DNA from: JAHCHG01 sp041745765
Lineage (GTDB): Bacteria > Acidobacteriota > Blastocatellia > Pyrinomonadales > Pyrinomonadaceae
DNA: 55,263 nt
Direction of reading: 5' to 3'
Assembly: GCA_041745765.1 (NCBI GenBank)
Contig: JBGTIH010000171.1
Span: 1 to 55,263 of the forward strand
The notes under the pieces were generated by a model, which was not told where the DNA came from, ran no database searches, and was given only the letters and a program-made list of their open reading frames with translations. Shown here piece by piece: positions 8,343 to 16,254 of the stretch; positions within the stretch are counted from its first letter, which is position 1; every line of letters starts with the position of its first letter. A program made the position numbers and the translations under genes.

Positions 8343-9599
8343 TTAGTTTGCGATTATAAAAATCTCGCTTTGCCAATTGGCACTGACAGTTTGAACAGAC
8401 AATTCTTCGTCTTTCTGCTGCAGCAAACTTACATCTAACAGACGCAATTGTAAGCCTGATTTCAACTCGACCGGGAATTGTAAATTTGATGGGGCGAAAC
8501 GCACTAGCAATTGAGTTTGTGGTGCAATGTTGCCGCAAATTAAAGTTTTGGCATACCAGAGATGTTCTGCAATCGAATTTTCTAATTGAATTTCAATATC
8601 TATATAGTTCTTCTTTTGAGCTGTCAATCGAAGTGATTCTTCTTCTAAAAAATTTTGTGTGTCCTGTGTCCAATATGCGGTGCAAAGTTGTCGGACAAAA
8701 CAGTACTTACAATTATCAACAGAAGGCTTGGCTTCGGGAGTTAATTGCAAAATTTGGCTTTTTGCAGAACTTGTTCTTTGTTTTACCTCAGCAATAAAAT
8801 CCTCAACTTCATAATCCACAAGTGGCGGAATCTCTAAATCTCCGTTTTTGTATGAAAGAGTTAGTCTCGTAATCGGAACGGAATTTGGATTTTGTTTTTT
8901 ATCGAGGATCCAAAGCATATTGTAAATATTAATTTGGAATATATGCTCCGGCTTCCTTTCCCCGGTTTTGAAGTCAGCAATCTCGCATTTGTCCGCCGAT
9001 AAATGTAAGTAATCAACTTTCCCATACCATCCAAGATCTGGAGCATTCAGTTCAACTTCGGAATGAATACCATTCGACAGTGAATGAATTGAATTATCAA
9101 AGTTAGAATAGTTGGTTGTTTTTGCTTCATTCTCGAATGTTAATTTTGATATTTGACCTTGAAGTTGTTCTCGAAGAAGTGGAAAAGAATCTTTAAGATT
9201 ATAGATTATTTGGCTGCCTTTGTAATTTAAGCGTGGATTAGCAATTAGCTCATTTGAGATTTTTTCAAGTTGATTTTCAAGAACTCCCGAATAACCATTC
9301 AACGAGCGCATAGTTTTTACAAATATTTCATCGGAGATTGAAGGACAATCGGCATGTTTTAATGCTTTGACTATTTGTTCGATTGAACTATGAACAATTA
9401 TACCTTCCAAACCTTTGAGCGTGGGTTTAGACGGATAGCCAAAGCCATTCCAAATTTTTGGGTAAGCTGCCCTGCGAAGAGCGTATTTTCGCGGACATGA
9501 TTCGATTTCTTTCAAAGTTGAAGCACTCATTCGCTCGGGCGGAGAGCCAAACTTTTCGGGTAATTCAACGAACCACATATTTTCGCCTTTATTTGTCAT
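8343..9599 (-). CDS. Cas4/AddB-like PD-(D/E)XK nuclease with Fe-S cysteines
   Basis: 418 residues. The nuclease core is visible as His70 (GIIVH), Asp196 in GKVDYL and Asp209-x-Lys211 in IADFKTGE. Four cysteines, Cys35 (CPRKYAL) and Cys297/300/306 (CKYCFVRQLC), match the split [4Fe-4S] arrangement of AddB and Cas4 nucleases. The last ~70 residues are beta-rich and could be an OB-type domain. By family it would be a single-strand-specific DNA exonuclease acting with a helicase. Its ATG overlaps the stop of the DUF1998-type helicase by 4 bases (ATGA), so the two are translationally coupled. It is the last gene of a four-gene operon that ends convergently with the plus-strand cluster. Confidence 0.8.
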   Translation of the reverse strand: MTNKGENMWFVELPEKFGSPPERMSASTLKEIESCPRKYALRRAAYPKIWNGFGYPSKPTLKGLEGIIVHSSIEQIVKALKHADCPSISDEIFVKTMRSLNGYSGVLENQLEKISNELIANPRLNYKGSQIIYNLKDSFPLLREQLQGQISKLTFENEAKTTNYSNFDNSIHSLSNGIHSEVELNAPDLGWYGKVDYLHLSADKCEIADFKTGERKPEHIFQINIYNMLWILDKKQNPNSVPITRLTLSYKNGDLEIPPLVDYEVEDFIAEVKQRTSSAKSQILQLTPEAKPSVDNCKYCFVRQLCTAYWTQDTQNFLEEESLRLTAQKKNYIDIEIQLENSIAEHLWYAKTLICGNIAPQTQLLVRFAPSNLQFPVELKSGLQLRLLDVSLLQQKDEELSVQTVSANWQSEIFIIAN

Positions 9600-12500
9600 T
9601 TAGCAATTCCCATTTTCGCCAGCAACCCGCTTGTGACTGAAGGAAGATTTCGCCTAACTGTTAGTTCATCAACTGTTAAGACCATAGATATGCCTCCAAG
9701 TTCTTTTAATTCGCGCAGTTTTTCATTATCGCTGAAACTTGGAGTAAGAGAACTTGCTACGTCAATAACGAAATTTCGATTATTCACCTTCGCCAAAATT
9801 GGAACTTGGATTTCACCTAAACCGGCTACGAAAATAGTTTCATTTTGCGACACGGTTAAGCCTTGCGCCTCTTGCCGTTCGAGGTCAACGAAAAGCATTT
9901 CTTTTAATTGCCGGATGCGTTTGACTTCGACAGTTGGAATTATGCCGCTCAAAATATATCTGATAAGGCTTTTTCCGATATGCCTATCGAGTAAACTGTG
10001 CTCGAATTTATTTTTGTAACTTCGCAAGCATCGATAGCACGACGAATCGCAGTTTTCCTGACAATTACTTAACAACTCCAATGCTTTAATAAGCAGCGCG
10101 TTTCCAAGTTGCGAGGCTTGCCGAACAAAACCCGCACCACCTGATAAAGTATCATACAAATAAATCTCTGCTTCGTAACCTTCATTGCCGCGATCAGTTA
10201 AAGCCGGTCTAAATTCGGCTTGGATTTCGGCTGGTTCAAGTTCCAAGAGATTACAAGCGGCAGTTGAAAGTGCTTCACTGACGGTTCGCAAAGCAACTTC
10301 TGTTGGCAAATAGCCTGGACTCAAGCGAAGCGGCTCGGCAACTTTAAGCGAAATCAGCAAAATATCAGTAATGAAATCCGTCCCAAGCACAATACGACGA
10401 GCCGTTTTCCCCCCTGTACAGTCTTGTTCATTCCCATCAGGAAATGGTTTCTTGTGCGAACCACCAGCATCAATCTGTTTGATTGCACCAAACATCGGAC
10501 TAATTAATCCGCAGATTGTGCAGTAATTATAACCATCACCGCGCGGTCCGCGATTGGTAACTAATAAATGCTTTTTAGTGTAGTGAAAACCGCAGCGTTC
10601 ATTTATCACTGTCCAATCATTTTCGCCGACCGGCGTGGGGGCTTCGAGTTTGGCGTGTGTCGCATAACTCTTTGGCGGCATGTCGTCCACCGACGTTTTT
10701 TCGTTGAGAAAAATCGGATGAGCGAAACCAGGCGGACGAAGCCATCTTTGGCTGGTATCAAAGGTATCATCTCTTCCGCAACCAAGACATTTTTTCACCG
10801 CATCTTGTTTCGGGTCGTCAATAGCGCGGGTAAAAGCGTAATGGCAATGCGAACATTCAAAATAAAACCGTCGATCTTTCCAAGCATCATATCTATCTGA
10901 GGAAAAGGGTGAATAGATCGCGCCGGACATATATTTTTTCCCCGAAATCCATACTTCTTTACCGGGTGCATATTGGTTGAGTGCCGCACTCAATCCTTGC
11001 GAAGGGGTAAAATAAAATTCGTGTCTGTATTTCGTCGAGTTGTTGTCGAAAACGTGAAACGTCGCTACATCGGTCGGATAAGCGTATCGCGGCAAAACGC
11101 CTTTGTAAAGCAGTCTGTCGAGCAAATTTTTTGACGAACTTCCGCCGTTGGTTTTCTCATCTTCAATTTCCGGCTGTGATTCATCTATTGCTAAATCATT
11201 TTCATCCAAAGTGTCATCAGCCGCATTTTCGGATTCTGGTTTTATAGCTTTCCAAACCTCCAACAAAGTTTCTTCAATCAAATTGTCAAACAACATTTTG
11301 CGGTCACTGCCCTCTAATTGATGAGGAATCCAATCTTCAATGCTTTGCTTTAGTTCGGTCTCTTCACTTCGCATCCAACTATTAAAGTCTGCGAAGTTCA
11401 TCACCGTATCTGTCCGTTTAAATTCGGAAACTTTTCCAAGAACAGCAAATAAGTGTGCCGTTAGTTTATCAGGTTCTATTTGATTTAAGCGGGCTTGATG
11501 ATAGCGTTGCAGCAAGTACGCCGTAACGTGGCGGCGGGCAATGTCATAATTGTTCAGGGTTAAAAACGGATCGCGCACATCACCACGAATCATCTCATCA
11601 GGATTACTGAAATAATGTTCGTCATGACTGTCCGCGCTGCCGAATGCAATTACCGTCGCTACAGCATTGCCACGTCTTCCGGCGCGTCCGGCACGTTGTT
11701 GATAATTGGCGCGGGCGGGCGGCAAATTTCGCAATGCGACGCCTGATAATGAACCGATGTCAATTCCCACTTCCATCGTCGTCGTACAGGAAAGAACATC
11801 TATCGCCGTTCGCAGCCGATTGTGTTCGTCTGTTCCTAAATCAACGTCTTGAAATAAAAGTTCGTTTTCTTCGGCTTTGGAAAACACATCTCCTGTTTGC
11901 GCAGTATTTAATTGCGCAGTGTGTTCCGCGGCAATAACATTAACCGGTGGCGTTCCGTCCGATTTCATTGCATCTTCAGTCGGCGAACGATAATAAGCCT
12001 TGCGAGCACGAAAAACCGAATCGGTCAGCGGGTCAATTGCAATAACATTGTCATTCCCACATTTAATACAAATCGTTTTACCGGGAAACGGCTGATGATT
12101 CGTGCGACATTTTTTGCAATACACCCACTTCTCATCAAGTAACAGCGTTAGCTGATCGCCTTTAACCCTATAAGTATCGCTCGACATTGCTTCTAAAAAC
12201 CAATTTATTAGCTCCGGCTTCCAATTATTTTGAAAAAGAGATTGAGATGTCTTTGAAGTTAAGAAATAATTTAAGCATTTAGGATTAGTGACTTTAAATG
12301 GTTTTATTTTTGTGGATGCCCATTCTCCGGGCATTTGATTTAACCAGAAACCTTTTATTCTATATTGGTAAAGCCATACCCGGGCTAGCGCAACTTTTTC
12401 TTCATCCGTTTCTGCAACACCCGAAATGTCAGGAAGTTGTTTAATTTTCTTAGTTAATCGTTTTTTTTCAATTATTGATGCAAGTGCCAATGATTCAAAA

Positions 12501-15169
12501 CCATAATACTTATCAATAATGGTTTCATAAATACCTTCTATCAAGGAAGACGGTGGTTTCTTGTCGGTTGCTGACTGAACAAAATCATCAGCTTCTTCAA
12601 AGTCCATTAACACACCGTCTTCCATTTTAAAGACTTCATTCTTGATGGCGCGATTTACTTCATTTTCAAAATCAAAAGACTCATCCTTTTTAAGTTCTGG
12701 GCGTAATCTTAATCCAAATTTATTAGCTGCAATCAAAACAGCAAGGAAGGAATGTGCTAAAGATAACTTGTTTCTCAGTTCTGGAATTGATTGTAAATAT
12801 TTAAATCCGCTGATAATAAGAGGGCGCAAAGCATCCCGGCTAGAATAGTTTTGAATATTCGGCGCTAGCCTCGCTGCTGTTTGTCGAGAATCTGAAAAAA
12901 TCAAAACTTTACGCCCACGTAACGGTGCAAATGGAGTTGCTACTTGATTTGGGCTTGGCGGTTGAACTTGAAGTTGTTTGGTAATTAGTGCCTGAAAGGG
13001 ATTATCGCCTTTTGTTTGATGATCTTGAACTGAACTGCGACCGTAACCTGACATTTCGCCGCAAACGCCACACGGCTTGAACTCACCAAGTTTTAATTCA
13101 CTTGAGTCTTGTTCATCCTCATCAGAAACTGCCTGAAAACGATTCTTTTTGATAAAAACTGTTCGTAGACGCTTTTCTTCATCGTAGTCTGGATTCAAAC
13201 GTCCTGTGTCCAAATCTATTTCGACTGGCTGGACTTGTTCAATCGGAGTTTCCAATAAAATATCAAGCGGTTGTAATTCCTCTATTGTTCCGCTGGTGGT
13301 TGAAAATCTTTCACCATGTTCTGACCATATGAATTCGGGGTTTTCCATATTATCCGTGTAAGCTCGAACGTAAGCACTGCCGCAATTTCGGCAAGTATAA
13401 AGTTCAAGCACCCGCGAGTTACAATAATCACAACTTTCATGTGGCTGTGAGTATAATATTCCGGTCGGACCGCCTCTTTCATTTTCTTCCAAGCCTGAAC
13501 ATTCCGAATCCAAGCAAGCCCATAACCCGGAGAAACCGCGGAAAAAAGCGTGAATGCGGCAGGGCAACAAACCGGGTTCGTTTTTATTGCGACGAGCTAG
13601 ACTGCCTAGCGCAATCAACGCGGTTACGGCTTGATCAGCAGTTTGTCTGTCCGTATTCTCAAAAATTTGCTCACCGAGAGATTCAATCGGCTGTGCCTCT
13701 TTCATCGTCAAATTTATCAGCAAACACATCGGCGGAAATTGCTCAAGGGCTTGATAAAGAGCAAGGTTTAAATCTGATTGAAATTGGACGTTTTGATATT
13801 TAAGAAACGTGGCGACTGTTTCCCCCATCTTCTCAGTGCTTGCAGAATTGTAAAACGCATAGAGATCAATTTTGGCTAAAATTTCAGCATCTAATTTCGT
13901 TCCTTTGGCTTCAGAAGTTCGCAAAGCCAAATCTCCTTGAACTACATGAAAATCTTCTGTTTCTTTGCCAGTCAGTTGTGCACTGAATTTGCGGGCTTGT
14001 TCTTTGTCATTAAAACTCGCGCTTGTACAGATAACTTGCAACCTATTTGCGGTAATTCCTAGCCGTGAGCGCAAGCGACGAATGAGTAAAGCTACTTCCG
14101 CACCTGCCGCCCCGCGATAAAGGTGAGCTTCGTCAACAATCAAAAGAAATTTTTCTTCTGGATTTTGTTCGAGCCAATCTCGAGTCTGATTAAAAATGGG
14201 GCGTTCAAGCGGACGCATCAGCATATATTCAAGCATTGAATAGTTTGTAACAAGAATATCCGCCGCCGCTTCCAAAACTTCGTGACGAGTGAATAGTTCC
14301 GGGTCATGCGGTAAAGTAATACATCGCTTAAAATTTCCAAACTCGTCTAACCATCTTGTTCCGCTTTGTCCATACCATTTTATTAAATCAGGCTTTGACG
14401 GAAACTTGCCTCTTTTCTTTAATTCATTAACTAATTTCAGCGAGTTTTTTTGATCGTCGGAATTGCCGTTCTCGGCAGTTGTCAAATGTTTTACATAGTA
14501 ATTGCCAATAGGCTTCAATCTCGTTTGGTCTTTCTTCGCATCACGCACACCCGGATAAAGTGTGCGGCTCGTGTAACGAGCGAAACGCGCCGGACGATCT
14601 GACCATTCTTCAAATTTATTAACGACTCGCGAATCTCCAATCATCAAACGAAGTCGTCCAAGCTGGTCATTGACGAGTGCGTTCATCGGATACAAAACCA
14701 TTGCTCGAACGGCTGGCTGAGTCTTGAAAACGCGCGGATTGTGTTTGGCTTCACGCGCTAGCTTTCCTAATATCGGCAAAAGAAAACATTCCGTTTTTCC
14801 TGAACCTGTCCCAGTCATTACAATCAGACTTTTGTTATCAACCAACGCGCCTTTTATCGAATCCCTTTGATGCTGATACGGCGGATCATAAATTATTTGA
14901 GGATTATCGCCAGATTTACTCGACAAAATACTGTAAATCTCTAGTGCTGCAGACGGTAGTCCATCAATATCTGCAAATTTTGAACCGGCTTGATAACGCG
15001 GTGTGCTTTCCAAATACGGCTTTTGGTGAATCACGCCGACTTTGCTCAAAAGCCGCTTTCTTTGCTCGATGAGTTGAGGATTGCTGATGTGATAAGTTGC
15101 TTCTATGTATTCGCTCAAAGACTGATGCAACTCATTGATGGTTTCGCCGATAGTTAGTGAATTAGACAT
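9596..15169 (-). CDS. Giant DEAH-box helicase with DUF1998-type C-terminus (DruE-like)
   Basis: 1857 residues. Walker A GTGSGKT is at 120-126 and a DEAH box sits in LLIVDEAHLYRG near residue 350. Motif VI QQRAGRAGRRG lies around 1190-1200. Several Cys pairs (CRNCG, CGVCG, CKKC...CIKCG, CSHC...CLGCG) look like Zn ribbons. The C-terminus carries the DUF1998 signature (LSGGAGFVRQ, then CDSSCYRCLRSY). Size and architecture match DruE, the shared helicase of Druantia anti-phage systems. DISARM differs in keeping helicase and DUF1998 on separate proteins. It starts 5 bases after the 359-aa gene and overlaps the nuclease by 4 bases. The helicase call is firm; the DruE assignment is an inference from architecture. 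Confidence 0.85.
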   Translation of the reverse strand: MSNSLTIGETINELHQSLSEYIEATYHISNPQLIEQRKRLLSKVGVIHQKPYLESTPRYQAGSKFADIDGLPSAALEIYSILSSKSGDNPQIIYDPPYQHQRDSIKGALVDNKSLIVMTGTGSGKTECFLLPILGKLAREAKHNPRVFKTQPAVRAMVLYPMNALVNDQLGRLRLMIGDSRVVNKFEEWSDRPARFARYTSRTLYPGVRDAKKDQTRLKPIGNYYVKHLTTAENGNSDDQKNSLKLVNELKKRGKFPSKPDLIKWYGQSGTRWLDEFGNFKRCITLPHDPELFTRHEVLEAAADILVTNYSMLEYMLMRPLERPIFNQTRDWLEQNPEEKFLLIVDEAHLYRGAAGAEVALLIRRLRSRLGITANRLQVICTSASFNDKEQARKFSAQLTGKETEDFHVVQGDLALRTSEAKGTKLDAEILAKIDLYAFYNSASTEKMGETVATFLKYQNVQFQSDLNLALYQALEQFPPMCLLINLTMKEAQPIESLGEQIFENTDRQTADQAVTALIALGSLARRNKNEPGLLPCRIHAFFRGFSGLWACLDSECSGLEENERGGPTGILYSQPHESCDYCNSRVLELYTCRNCGSAYVRAYTDNMENPEFIWSEHGERFSTTSGTIEELQPLDILLETPIEQVQPVEIDLDTGRLNPDYDEEKRLRTVFIKKNRFQAVSDEDEQDSSELKLGEFKPCGVCGEMSGYGRSSVQDHQTKGDNPFQALITKQLQVQPPSPNQVATPFAPLRGRKVLIFSDSRQTAARLAPNIQNYSSRDALRPLIISGFKYLQSIPELRNKLSLAHSFLAVLIAANKFGLRLRPELKKDESFDFENEVNRAIKNEVFKMEDGVLMDFEEADDFVQSATDKKPPSSLIEGIYETIIDKYYGFESLALASIIEKKRLTKKIKQLPDISGVAETDEEKVALARVWLYQYRIKGFWLNQMPGEWASTKIKPFKVTNPKCLNYFLTSKTSQSLFQNNWKPELINWFLEAMSSDTYRVKGDQLTLLLDEKWVYCKKCRTNHQPFPGKTICIKCGNDNVIAIDPLTDSVFRARKAYYRSPTEDAMKSDGTPPVNVIAAEHTAQLNTAQTGDVFSKAEENELLFQDVDLGTDEHNRLRTAIDVLSCTTTMEVGIDIGSLSGVALRNLPPARANYQQRAGRAGRRGNAVATVIAFGSADSHDEHYFSNPDEMIRGDVRDPFLTLNNYDIARRHVTAYLLQRYHQARLNQIEPDKLTAHLFAVLGKVSEFKRTDTVMNFADFNSWMRSEETELKQSIEDWIPHQLEGSDRKMLFDNLIEETLLEVWKAIKPESENAADDTLDENDLAIDESQPEIEDEKTNGGSSSKNLLDRLLYKGVLPRYAYPTDVATFHVFDNNSTKYRHEFYFTPSQGLSAALNQYAPGKEVWISGKKYMSGAIYSPFSSDRYDAWKDRRFYFECSHCHYAFTRAIDDPKQDAVKKCLGCGRDDTFDTSQRWLRPPGFAHPIFLNEKTSVDDMPPKSYATHAKLEAPTPVGENDWTVINERCGFHYTKKHLLVTNRGPRGDGYNYCTICGLISPMFGAIKQIDAGGSHKKPFPDGNEQDCTGGKTARRIVLGTDFITDILLISLKVAEPLRLSPGYLPTEVALRTVSEALSTAACNLLELEPAEIQAEFRPALTDRGNEGYEAEIYLYDTLSGGAGFVRQASQLGNALLIKALELLSNCQENCDSSCYRCLRSYKNKFEHSLLDRHIGKSLIRYILSGIIPTVEVKRIRQLKEMLFVDLERQEAQGLTVSQNETIFVAGLGEIQVPILAKVNNRNFVIDVASSLTPSFSDNEKLRELKELGGISMVLTVDELTVRRNLPSVTSGLLAKMGIAK

Positions 15170-15174
15170 AGTTT

Positions 15175-16254
15175 TTAAGTTTCGTGGACGAGCCAGAGTT
15201 TTTCTTCTAAAAATTTAATTTCTTGTAATAAATCTTGGTTTGGCAGTCTATATGAAAAAAGGCAATCTTTACTAATGACTGGTTGTCCTAAATTGTCCAA
15301 CCGACGTTGCGCCCAAGTAGGAATCGGTGAATAGAATTTAATTAGGCTGTTTGAATTAGAAAGTTTTTCCGTTGTAAAAACTTGTCCTTTGCTTTGAACA
15401 GCGTCTATCGCCATTTGCAGTCGCCAAGCCTCGTCGCGTCCCGTCGAATATTTATCAACAACTGGAAAATCGACCATTTTTATCGGTCTTCCGCTTTCAA
15501 GTTCGACACAACACCACAAATCATTTCCGTAAAGTTGTGGTCGCCGTGCCACGAAAAATCCTGTTTGCTTGTTATTCGGCTCCCAACGCCGTGAATAATA
15601 GCGAACATTATATTTTTGCGGATTTAATATTTGCAGATTTTCTAAAGTTCCCGGATTACTCTTCAAAAAACTTTTAATTTTTTTAACATGTGTCACTGGA
15701 GTTTCGGTTACTGGAATTGAACTTTTTCTGTTCCAAACATCTATAAGTATTTCCGTCAAACCGAATTTTTTTAAGTCTTCCTGTAAATCTTCCTTATCGT
15801 TCTGACTGAGTCGCCGGATATGATTGCAATAATCAATCCGCTTTTCTAAATCAATCGGCAATACTGAAATGTCGTCCGGCGCGATTCCAAGTAAAAGTGC
15901 TGAGCCACCGTTACGCCAAACAAAACTTGGAGGACGAAGATATAAAATTCTTCCGCGTCTTTCGCTGAGATTGGTAATAGCATCGGATTGCTCAATTAAA
16001 TCTCCATAGGCAATGACGGATTCCAAAATATCTGTGATTGAGTCTTTAAACGCATTAGTGTCTTTTATTAAAAATTTTTGCGATTGAAAAACTGCTTGAA
16101 TCAATTGTGAACTGGAACAGGGACAATGAAAACTTGCGGCTCGTCGGATGGATGCAGCAATAGTTTCCGGCGTTTCAAGGTCATAAGTGTCAGCCTCAAG
16201 ACGCAAGTTTTCGACACTGATTTTTTGTGCTTCTGCTCTGGATAAAAGTTTCAT
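15175..16254 (-). CDS. Unknown operon partner of the DruE-like helicase, 359 aa
   Basis: I do not recognise a domain. I place the start at 16254 (MKLLSRAEAQ) because this ATG overlaps the upstream stop as ATGA, the same coupling used at the next junction. A start four codons upstream (MGLGMKLL) is possible. The protein is soluble, with a helical N-terminus containing a CPCSSSQL stretch, a mixed middle part, and a C-terminal segment (YYSRRWEP, LYGNDLWCCVELESGRPIKM) that looks beta-rich. It lies between the 965-aa protein and the helicase with almost no spacing, so it probably belongs to the same complex. A winged-helix adaptor is conceivable but not shown. Confidence 0.75.
   Translation of the reverse strand: MKLLSRAEAQKISVENLRLEADTYDLETPETIAASIRRAASFHCPCSSSQLIQAVFQSQKFLIKDTNAFKDSITDILESVIAYGDLIEQSDAITNLSERRGRILYLRPPSFVWRNGGSALLLGIAPDDISVLPIDLEKRIDYCNHIRRLSQNDKEDLQEDLKKFGLTEILIDVWNRKSSIPVTETPVTHVKKIKSFLKSNPGTLENLQILNPQKYNVRYYSRRWEPNNKQTGFFVARRPQLYGNDLWCCVELESGRPIKMVDFPVVDKYSTGRDEAWRLQMAIDAVQSKGQVFTTEKLSNSNSLIKFYSPIPTWAQRRLDNLGQPVISKDCLFSYRLPNQDLLQEIKFLEEKLWLVHET

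Noticed and set aside
9596..15169. DISARM as the identity of the helicase operon
   Set aside because: In DISARM the helicase and DUF1998 are separate genes with a methyltransferase and a PLD protein; here they are fused and those partners are absent.
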